Source: Camarhynchus parvulus (lineage: Eukaryota; Chordata; Aves; Passeriformes; Thraupidae). Taken from it: a stretch of 64,000 nucleotides of DNA. Below are positions 29,601 through 41,600 of the stretch, piece after piece (the first letter of the stretch is position 1; each line of letters begins with the position of its first letter). The position numbers and the translations under genes are program-made. The DNA is taken from positions 87,254,546-87,318,545 of the forward strand of contig NC_044573.1 in assembly GCF_901933205.1 (NCBI RefSeq), read 5' to 3'. The notes beneath the pieces were generated by a model. The model was given only the letters and a program-made list of their open reading frames with translations, did no database searches and was not told where the DNA came from.

Positions 29601-32600
29601 CATTCAAGTCACACTCAACTACACTACTCATGGACATAGTTACAAATTTCAAAAATCAAAAAAAATCTATAAATTACTATTCCTTTTGAAAATCCTTTAG
29701 AATAGGTCTTCCAAAGCCACAGCAGATCTAGCAAAGGTATTCAGACCAAGATTAAGAAACTTCATCTAGCATCAGTCCAACGAAGAGGATACTAAATCAT
29801 TTCAGAGCATCTCTTTGGAGCAACTGGCATGATCTCTATTCTTCTGCCCAAAAGCAGCCCAGAAGCAAATCAGACCAATTTAATTCTTTCCTCCTTGTTT
29901 TCCCATGACTCCCCTGTAAACAGAGTATTCACATCCATCCAGACCTAGACCCATGAACTGACTTTGCAGTTTGACCTTGGATCCCTCTCATCACTGTGGA
30001 CCTGCCTGATGGGCACAGGGTTGCATGGCCAACCCTGTTTAATACCACTGGACTAAAGCCTGACCATGAGTCACTGACCTGAACTCCCAGCTGTAACCTG
30101 GGACCTCCCTTAACACCACAAACTCACCCAATGACCTGGACTTGTGCTCAAACCCCTTCTGGGCCTACCTTCTAGGATACCCCCTTTAGGCCTACAGTTC
30201 TCACCCCACCTGGCTCCCACGGCACTGCCTGTTACCAGCCTCAGGTCCCTCCCTTAGGGGGCTGCTGGCCCTCCCTACTCCCTGACAGAGAAATTTCTTA
30301 TTCTAGAGTTCATTGTAATATCTGAACCTTGCTCCTTAACATCCAATTCAGAGATATACTCCTTAAGTATTTCTTTAACCCAAGTCAAACAGGCTGGGAT
30401 TAGAATGCAGCCTATTTCTCCCTTTCTTTGACCCTTCCTATCAGTTGCACCTAAAACAAAGCATAGAAGTTGCTAATGCTTAGTACCCTAAGGATAAGCT
30501 TTGTGGATGAAGGCCAGAAATCTCACGCTTTTCAGATTAGAGTAGCAGCACTCATAAAATACATCTGAACATTAGTGTTTTGAGTATTAACTCTTATCTT
30601 CTTATCCATTGGAGGCTACAGCTATCAGATGCTATGACAGAAATCCCAAAAAATAATGATTTATTCGAGCAACAAACAAGGGTTTAATAAGAAAAAATAC
30701 ACCAAAATTCAACTAGTAGTAAAAGAGCTCTGCCTAATACACAAACAGAATCATGGTTATAAAAGGGAAAACTTAAGCATAATATGCAATCGTGCTAAAT
30801 CACCTATCACATAGACAATTGCCACAGAGTTACTAAGTTTGCAAACCAATTTCACAGCACAGTACTTCCCTGGTCTTAGCAAAATGCAATGAGATGCAGC
30901 AAAACAAATAAGGAACTCCGTTCTCTAAGAAAGAACATTTCTTTCAGACAAACACAAAACAGCACATTTCCTAAAGAGCTACAGAGTTAATAAATCAATA
31001 TAATCTCTGCCTGCAGGAGTCTGAGAGAGGGAACAGGGGGAATTCCTCACTTCCCAGACTATTTTCCTTTATATTAGCTCAGAGAACTCTCACATACTTT
31101 GGGTGAAACACCTGCTGATTATTTTCTATGACTTGTAGTTTACTCTTTTGCTTACAGTGAATTTTCTTAATGGATGGGAAACCAGAACCTGCAGCTGCCT
31201 CCAGTACACAATTTACCTCATATAAGCAAATAGATCAGCTTGAACTATGACAACACATAAACTGAAAGCCTGGAATTGTCTGTTTTGTTTAATTGAGAGT
31301 GTAGTCATATATTTGAAAACTATTTGGAGGAGTCTATGTTCACTTTTATTTTAAAATCATAAGAATAAAATGTAATAATTGTAACATTTAATAATGTAAT
31401 TAATGTAATGAATGTAACATTTTTAAATGTATGAGAGGGTGAAACTTATCTTCTGTTGTACTTTTCATATCACAGGGTAGACTAAACTCAAATTCCTTCT
31501 TAGGTTATTACTAATTTTCCCCTTCCATGAGGAAGTGCAGAGTTCAGAAGTAGTAAGCAAGATTAAAGATTCTTCACTGGTTTTTTTGAGCATGTCGTGG
31601 GTTTGGAATGCATTCTGAAACTACTACTTTTAGGCAAACAAATGATATGTGTTACCATACTGATCTTGCAACAATGCTATTCTATTCTATTCTATTCTAT
31701 TCTATTCTATTCTATTCTATTCTATTCTATTCTATTCTATTCTATTCTCTTTATTACTTTCTCAGTTTCTTCATAAACTAGATTTTATCCTTGATCTCTC
31801 CATTACACAAAATGTTATAGTGTTTCTTTCAAAATTGATGAGCTACACTGAACTACTATGCCAGGCAAGCGTTTTTCTGAGTAGCAGGATATAAAGCCAT
31901 GAATTGTTAGCCCATATTCTTTAGTCCTGATTTAATCCTTGCTTTGTAAGTTTTCATATATGGCTTTCAACCCCCAAAACTGGGGGGTTGAAATGATAGC
32001 ACACAACATAACTGGTGGTGTTATCTCAGGGACACAGTAAAGGCTATGATGGATAGAAAATCAATAAAGCAGTATTTCCCACTTTATGTAACAGTCATGA
32101 GCAAAATCTATTAATATAAACATTTACAAAGAAACATATGTAAGTTTTACATAAAATACAATTACTAATAGTATTTCAAATAATATAAATAAATATGGGG
32201 AAATATAAGCATATAATGATCAACATTTAAGATTTATTATTAATTAAGTCATTGCATTAAGTTATTTTTATAACTTAATAGAACCAAAAGCCAGTGAAAG
32301 TATACTGGAAAATATCTATGAAGCGATTTTGATGTGAAGATAGTTACAGACCCCCAGAAGTTTTTCCCTTTAGTAAGCAATGGGAAGAAATGTGAATTAT
32401 ACACATCACACTTTTTAAATTGATCATCAAAATCATAAGAGTCCATGCTACATTCCAACTATGAGGCCAAGGACAACTTACTACATGTCAGTATAGAGTC
32501 ACACAGACATCTCCTGTAGTCACGGCTTAAAATTTACCTAATGCAAGCTCCAGTGGGTCAGAAAATTCCATAGGCATATGGCAGGCTAACAAAACTGCTG

Positions 32601-35600
32601 TTCTGACTGCTCTTCAAAGAAGGAAATCTCAGGAACTGGAGACTGAGTGTCTAACAGGCATGTCCAATTCTCTGCTATGATGTTGCATACTCTTAAAAAA
32701 AAAGAAGCAGCATTACAGGACAAACAGATAAAATCAAGCCCAAAGATTTTTCACTACCTTTGAAAACAAAAAAAAATACCTTCTTTAATATTCATGTCTA
32801 TATTTTACAAAAATTCATTCATAACCTGACAACAAAAATGACAGGCCATATTTGCCAAATAATGGTCTCCTGGATGAGACTGAACTTTCTGAATTATCAC
32901 TGATGACTTGACACCTTCTAAAAAACATTTGTTGCTGTGTAGAATACATGGAATAGCAGAGATCTGAATACCCAAATTACAGCCAACAGCTCATGCAACC
33001 TAAAAAAGCACATAGATGTGCTGAAGTCACAGACAATTTTTGATAACTTGAAAAATAATGATCAAGGAATCTATTAGTAGCATCAGGTGGTAGCAGAGGC
33101 ATAGACAATCACAGTTGGACTTGTGTTACAATGAAATGAATAATAAATGGTACTAGAGACCTCTATTATTAACAGGAGGCCAACACAGCCAGTCACTTCA
33201 GCAAAAATTAAAAATGTATTTTCAGGACATGGTGTACACATTACCTTTTTCTATTTCCCTAAATGCTTCCCTTGGCTAACAAGCAGCATTTCTCCATTAA
33301 CCAAGCTGATTTACAGCCAACTCACTTTCATCCATATCCCTATCTTGGTCAAAGCCTGGAAAAGCAATTATACTCTGCCATCTGGGCTGGATGAAAAGGA
33401 TACACAGAACAGAGATCAACAGCATACTGATGACACTGGAGCCAAAACCTCCCACACTTTCCTTTACTATTATTTATGGTAATAGTATTATGGTGTGTAT
33501 GGTGTTTTACAGGCAAGACTAAAGACAGAATTCTAGAAGGGAGAAAGAGTGGTGTTTTTCCACAAACATTGAAAAAGCAGAGGCATGATCATCATTACAA
33601 ATCCAACATGTGCAAGTAATTTGCTCTTTAAAATACTTTGGGATATCAGTGGGGGGAGGGGGGGTAGAATGAATATACTGCCCATCCACCCTATCAGGTA
33701 AGTCTCTCTAAATAACTCAATAAAAGTGAGCTATGCATAGATCTTTAAGAATTAAAATTAAAAGCTGAAAGTAAATCAACTATTCTCCATTACTATTGCA
33801 ATCAAAATCATCTTCTGTGTCCAAAGGCTGGGTCTAAAAGATGAAGTAAATCATGAATTTAAGTACAGGTGGCCCACCATTATGTTTTCCATAGCTCTCT
33901 TTCCAAAAGATACTGATTAAAATGACAGTATTTTAATGGCTATTTATTTCATCACTGTTGGCAACTCATTCTTCAGAATAATTTGAGATTTATAAAGTTC
34001 TTTATAAAAATAACATCTGTAAAGCATTACCATAATAATTTCCCAATAATGGTAAGGAAATTATAACATGACACCATTCATGATGTTTTAAAAATCTTCC
34101 ATTTTCACTATGAAATTAGTCAAATGTGAGCATATTTAAATAATATTGTTTTCTTCCTATTTTGCTGAAAATAATTAAAAGCTTTAAAAATTCCTTATAT
34201 GAAATTTAAAAAATATATTATGGAAACCTGAACACATTGAAGTGAAACAAGTAGAAGAAAATGTACTGGTACAGGAGGAACTATGACAAAGACAAAATCA
34301 AATTGGGAACATATTACTTCAGACTGTTTGAGAAGATTAAGGGTTGTCATGGCAAAATGAATCATGATAATTCCCAAATGTTATTGCTTTCACTTCCAGA
34401 CTTTGCACATTTAGGAAGTTTGTTTGGTTTTTTTCTAAGCCTCCATATTCTGAATAATAAAGTGCTCAGCTGATGAGAAAGAAATTTATGTAGTTTTAAA
34501 ATTAGTAATAAGACCAGTATTAACTAAGGACAAAAAAATAAAAGGGATAAATATCTAATAGTACTAATATTAGCTGTACTTTCATTTTACTGTGACACAT
34601 AAACTCAACTGAAGGATTTTTCCAATGACGACAATGGATAATAGTAGTTATGGACTAAATGGCAATGCAGCCATCCCACTCATTAAGCTCAAAATGCCCT
34701 GAAATGTTCTTAATGATAGGACTCAACTGGACTTTAAAAATCTTTAAGTATCTGCACAGCTAAGTCCACAGGTGTCCTAGGTATCCCTGTGCAGTCAACG
34801 TGTATATTCACAGCAAATGTCTTAAGGTTCCCTCAACAGAGCACGCAGGACACAGGATCTGTGCCTTTTTGGAAGCTGGAGATAAAGGAGGATATCATAG
34901 GGCATCTTAAATGGTGTCATCAATGAAACATGGCCACTTCTCCACTTGAATGGAGCCACTTCTCAGCACTGTCAGAAATGGTTCAAAGCTTATCCAACAA
35001 CACAGCAAACAGCAGGGGCACAGGTCAGATGGCTAAGTACAGTCACCCTTGTGCATTTGGGATGCATCTGACTTGACCTCTAGCCACTGAGCCAGAAGGC
35101 AGAGTCTACAGTAAATCCTATTCAATACCTGCCAATCCTATAAGCCATCTCAGCTACCTTAGGGTATCCTCACATGGCACCAGACAAGAGTGCTTAGGAA
35201 ATTGAATCAAGTAATGAATATCAAAAAATGTCCGGGAGACAAGAGAAAATTCTCAGTCACCAGCTGATTTCTCTCTGCATAGTCAACAGCCAACTGGCTT
35301 AGTAGCTTAACCTTCCACCATCTTCATTCATCCCATTCTGGCAAAAGTGACGAGCCAAGGCCAATGAACTGGCCTATACCCTTTCTTCTCTTTCCCCAAT
35401 AAAATATTCATGTACACCACTTTACTTTTTATGAAGCTAGTATATAGTTCAATGCAAATTATGTTTCCAGGGTTTTAAAAATTCAGATGTGATCAGCTGC
35501 GGATTCTGTTCAATCTTTTCCGTAATCCCAGTGTTCTACATGACATACCTTCATCACTAACCTTGTTCCTCCATTTCTCACATACTAACACCTATATAAT

Positions 35601-38600
35601 CTCATCTTAACTACTTACATTAAAAGTAAGCCCTAAAGCCACATACAGTTCCTTTCCAGATGCTGCTGTTGAATTATTTCCCTATGGGTTTCACCTAACA
35701 TTCCGGCAATGTCCTCTGGCACTTCAGTCCACACATCTCATCCATTCAAAGCCTTTAAACTTCTTTTTCCAAGAAACTCATAAAGTAACACCTTTATTCC
35801 CATACAAAACAGCTAACATCTGTGAACAAAAAAACCCCACTCAAACAAAGAAGAAATGTCTACCCAGCACAGTTTTTTCACCAGCGCACCTTTTAGCAGT
35901 TTCCGCATGTAATAAATCTGTATTTTTGTCACAAGAGCTGCTGAGAATGACTCTCATAAGAATATTTAATCCAAATAAATTCAAATGTAATGCCACAATT
36001 GGAGTACATTTCATTCATTTACACCAAACTGTAAAATAAATCTCCATTTAACAAGGGAATTATCTAAAAATAATATCGGCTATAACAACACTCCAACAGT
36101 AAATATCATTTCCTTCTTATCACCTGCAGCATCTTTCCCATCTCTTGCAATATTAGAACTTTGTCCCAAATGTTAATCAAAATCTTCACCATTGACATGA
36201 TACCTAACTCAGTTAAGTTATAAAAGTTAGGGGAAAAAAAGCTATGAGCTGATTACTTCTAACTGTAATAATTTAAGTTTGAAAGGCAACCCTTAAAACT
36301 GCCCATGGAAATATTTTTCTGAAATGTAAACCATGTGCTTAGCAGTTTTCCTCTGAAGTGACTGATTAAAAGACCAGATAATAAAATATGTGTCTGATTA
36401 ATAATACCTTATATAATAAAATTCTTATTATTCATTGTATATTATGTCCCTATCAACATATTACAAAATAGAAAAAATCCTTCATCTCTACTGCACTGCT
36501 TAATTTTAAAGTGTGTGCACCATTGTGACATTTCTACCCCAAAAGGGCTATATAAGTGTACATTAACACAGCAGTAATATTTCCCTTTTGCTGAAAAGCA
36601 AAAATGCTGAATTTGTTTTACAGGTAGTTAGCACAGTATGAAAGTCTGATTTTGATCATGCTCTTATCTCAGAAATTTCTGATCAATCAAGAAATCAATC
36701 AAGAAAGCAACTTCTCTCAGAATTCCAATGAGTTTTCCCAAGTGACAGAAGATAGATGGATTAGACAGACAGAGAGAACCTTTTCCTACAAATTTCTGTG
36801 TAATTTTTATTCCCACATGTAAAATTATTATCTTTCTGTTCTAGCATTTTCTGAGGATCAATTAATTGATGAGCCTTACTGAGTGCATAGTACTTCACAA
36901 CATTGTATGTCAAGGTCCACATCTGCATTGTCACGTGCACCAGCAAACTTTTAAGGTGGCACATTTTGCCCAGCAAGTTCACAATACCATGCAGCATCAT
37001 CTTTTTCATACTTCATCTATCTTTTAAAATATATATTTTGGGGAAAAGAAGGATGCTACAGAAAATATACCTTTGTTAAATGAATGAGAGAGCTAAACAA
37101 TAGAAGATAATTCAACAGCCTGAAGTACTAAGTAACTACTTTACTGAAACTCTCCACAGTTTCTTTAAACGTAACTTCTTTCATATTTGACACATTAAAG
37201 ATTCTCAATAGCCTTCAGTTCCTAAAATTTCAGAGAACCATCACCTTGTTTAAACACCTCAAATATCTATGTAGTGAAAGAAGTAAGGATGACAAGAACT
37301 CAGCTTCATCTCTGGACTATGCCTACACTGCAGCGGTTTCTTACTGCATGCAATTCACCTATAAACTGAAATTCAAACACAAACTTCCATAAACATGTGA
37401 ATCTTTCAACACAGGTTCTGCAAGAGTTGAAGCTACCTTATTCCTCAGAAGCACCAAAAAATAGTCCTATCATTAAAATGTAGAGAAAACAAGTAACTTC
37501 ATCCTAGGTACCCAGCATTCCACCCTGAAGCATTCCAGGTACTCAGCATTCTTTCTAAGTGGAAAAGAAACCAACCTAAAACCCACTATAGAGACAACAG
37601 TTAATACTGTTTATTAGTCACTACATCAGAAAGTTAAGAAAATTTGATTAATTAGGAGCAGTAAATGTTCTGCTTTATGAAAACTTCTATGTCTGACCAG
37701 CTGGTACAGTAAACTTCTAAGGTGAGATTTCCTTACCAAAACTAAAAAACAGAAGAACCACAAATTGTAAATAAGTGTCTTATTAAAAGATATTCCCATT
37801 TATTTCAGTAGAAATTAAATTGGGATCTGAGTGATCTTTGGCAGCTCACTTATCTTCACTCCTAGCCAAAGTAATGAGAAAAGACTTATCTCAAAATACA
37901 TGAATTTTAAAATAATTATGACATGTGGGGTGTCTTAAATCAATCCTCCTCCTTGAGCTGGCATGAGAGGAAATGAACATCAGTGTGCCCATATTTAGGC
38001 TTTGAAGGAGATAGAGGTGGGAAAAGTCATAAATGGGGTCTCAGCAAAAAGCAGATATGAGGTCTGAATAAAAACTAACTGCATTTTTTTAGTTCCCAAA
38101 TTTGCAAAGCAAATCCTTTACAATATTTCCACCTTTATTATAAAATTTTAAATTCACTTAATAATCTCAGTATAGCATAGATCTCTATGAACTAAAAAGC
38201 TCCTGTTATCTGTCCAGTATTTACAGGCCAATGGTATAAAACACCTGAAAGTCAGTGACTCAGTTTAGGTCAAACCTACACTTCATCAGCTTCTGAACTT
38301 CTAACATCCTGTTTGGCACGCCTAACAAACCAACTAATCAGCCTTTTCGGCCTCCTCTCTTCAATGTTCTTGAGATCTTACTCTGCAGCACATAAAATAC
38401 CTGACTGAAAAAGTTGGCATGAGTCTAGTGACTTGCTCTTCTGAAGGGGAAGCTCCTCTTGACTTCAAAGAACATTTTAGAAAGAGCTCAGCATTGCACT
38501 CCAGTTCAATTCAGTGGGAGGGTGTTTTATTTACTACCTTCAGTGTCAGCATGTATCATATGTCATTCATCATTTCCAAATTCAACAAGAAAAAACAGCA

Positions 38601-41600
38601 TGCTGATACAAACTTAATAGATTGCTATAATTTAAATTATAATCTCTTCCATTTCATTATTCTATTAATTTTATTATATATATTTCATAATTATAGTTAT
38701 ATAATATATATAAATATATTTTTTCTATTTAATAACTTTGTATGCTTTAAATCTTACAAAGACTAAATAATAAATGTTCCTTGAAATCTGCAACAAAGCA
38801 GAAAAAAAAAGTCCCATTCTTGGGACATTCTTGTAATGTATTCAATGAGAAAAAGATTCCTTTAATGAGTCTGTATTGACGAGGCTTCTGCATATAGAAG
38901 AGTACAGAAGGGCTGGAAAAATGTAGGACTGGAAACCAGGAACTTCAGTGATCACTCTTAGGGATCAATTATTTGGTCTTAGGTTATATGAAAGACAACA
39001 AAAGGTCAGGATGAAAACACAGAATGAGGTAAAAATGGTGGACAAAGGGGAGAGGGAAAAAATTACCTTTGTCCAGTGAAATTAACATACTTTCTCTTGA
39101 AAGATTTCATTAAGTATCTTTAAATAATGCCATCCATTGAAAGAGTTATGAAAACAAAACTGCAACATAAAGTCCAGGAAAACTACCTTGATATTTCTCC
39201 ACCTTGTTGGTCTCTACTCACATGCAATTTTCATTGGATTAAAAAAAAAGGGTATAAACAATGATGGTATGGTAATTGTCACAGTAAATTAATAAACTTG
39301 CAATATTGTTGTCTGCAATTTTTATAGTACTTCTTAGCTTGATAAATTAAATTAAAATTCAAAATAGCCTAAATAGTTATTTGATGAGAGCCTGCAAATG
39401 TTAATTTATTCCTGAAATATATAATTACATGGAGATAAAAAGAACATGAAATTCAGTATGTCTCAAATCAGTTGCTCTGAGATGTACCTAAAAGGCTCAA
39501 ATAAAAGAGATCTGCTGTCTCCTCCCAGGCTGCACAATACCATATGCTTCATTTTTTATGCTGTATTTTGAATCAAGTAAGACACATATAACTGTCACAT
39601 GGACTGTGGGTTTTGTTGTTATTCTTGAGTTACTTTAAAAATAAATTTCAGAGGTTTCTAGCATATGTTTAAAACATGACAATCTATTACAAAATCTAAA
39701 CTAGCACATTTAAACTGAAAAAATAAGACACTTGTGTGCATCTCTAGATCCAAGAGTGTCATGCAGTGAGGAGATGAGGGAATCTTAGTCTGTGCATTTT
39801 CAGTCTGGATATTTAGGCGTGTAGCACATAAATCATTGGCATCAAGGCTCTGAAACAGAAGTTAGCTGTCTAAATCAGAGGACCCAAGTTTTTGCTCATT
39901 ATTTTACATATTTAGCACTTGGCATTTTCGTTCCTCCCCAGTTATAAAATTTTCCAATGGTAATATCCTGAACAACTGTTAATGATTCTGGATATTGCAT
40001 TCCATAAGACAGCCTAATGCTGTGACAGAAATCCTACAACATAACATAGCACACATTAGCATTATTTAGACAGATTACACTTCCTAGAGTCACAGCTACA
40101 TCCAGCAAAATAAGAGACTAGAGTCTTATTTTTGTCTTATTTTTTGCTTTATTTGTTTTAAGTGTAGCTAGCCCTCACCAAACCATGACTCCTAATATAT
40201 TCTTATTTTACTATACCCCTTAGTACACCTAGCTAGTAGCACATAAATGCAATGGTTTAAGAAAAAGATGCTTATAATTTAGCCACTATGTTTAGCCACT
40301 ACACTACTCCCTTGCAGAGTAGAATTCCCCAGTTTAAAATGGCAGATGAATACTCAACTAAAGTTGACACTCTGACCTTAACAAAGTATTAAGCCATGCA
40401 GTGTAATTAGAAAAACTGGACATGGAATTGTCTCTTTCAAAACATTTAAATATCTATCCTCTATTCCTTATTATATAATTATTAAAAGTTCTTAAAAACC
40501 AAATGATTTTCACTACTATGGACACCACAACATATAATCCTTTTAGTAAACCTAAATCATATCCTCATTACTGTGATTAAAAAGCTCCTACAGAATTCCA
40601 CCAATGTGTAATTTGTTTTTAAATTTCTACTTTATATTTATTATATGGACTGAGTATAAGTGTGTGTTTGTGGGTAGCAACATCTTCCTTTATTTTAAAC
40701 AGCTAATTCCTCTTCTTCCCACCCTGCCCACACATCCTCCAGGTCTCAACACTAGATATGAAACAAACACAAGACATTTTACATTTCACCTCCCTTTTCC
40801 CAATCAATGTTCCCAAATCATGCTCCAATTCCAGTGGTGTATGACCTAACTTATCCCAGCTGGAATTCAATTTCTTGAACATGACTAACCAAAATGGAAC
40901 ACATACAGTTTCTTTGCAATGGCATCAACATCTCCCTGTTTGACTGGAAATATCTGATCTACTCTATCTGAGGACCAGGACCTAACTTGATTTTTTTAAC
41001 AGCTATATTGGCAGCTCATAGTCATCCTATGATTTGTGAAGATTCCAAGGTTCCTCTTCAATCTCTTCTAACAATAAAGTCAAAGTTTCTAGATTGGGTT
41101 ATAGGTCTCAAAGCACCTAATCATTCTGTAACCTTGCATTTCATCCTGGTCTTTAATACTTCTTCAGCCATCCAGCTCTTCCCTGCTGTGTCCTTAGCAT
41201 ATTCCTAATGCATCAAAATTCCATTCTAGCCTACATGAAAATATAACATTAAGTCTGTAGGATAAGACCAATCAATGTCAATTACTCTCAGACCATCTCT
41301 TTTCCAGCAAGAAGGCTCCTGCTAAACCAGAGGACACCAGCAGCAGATAGACACCTTCCCTGCTGCTCAGCCTGAGCACTTCACAAAGCAGACCACAAAG
41401 TACATTACACACTCGGGTCAAATCCTGTGAGTCACCATCAGCAATGACCTTGACTCTGCAGAAATCTCCCCAACACTGCAATATCTATGGCCACCTCTTT
41501 TCTCCATAGATGCCAGCACATTTTACAGTTCTGATATAAACCCGTGTCTTTAACAAAATCTTGTGTACTATAGCCTTATTTAGTAAAAATAAACCAAACC

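Noticed and set aside
34740..35420. Possible SINE or retrocopy ending in CCCCAATAAAATATTC
   Set aside because: No poly(A), no promoter boxes, no target duplication and no recognisable source.
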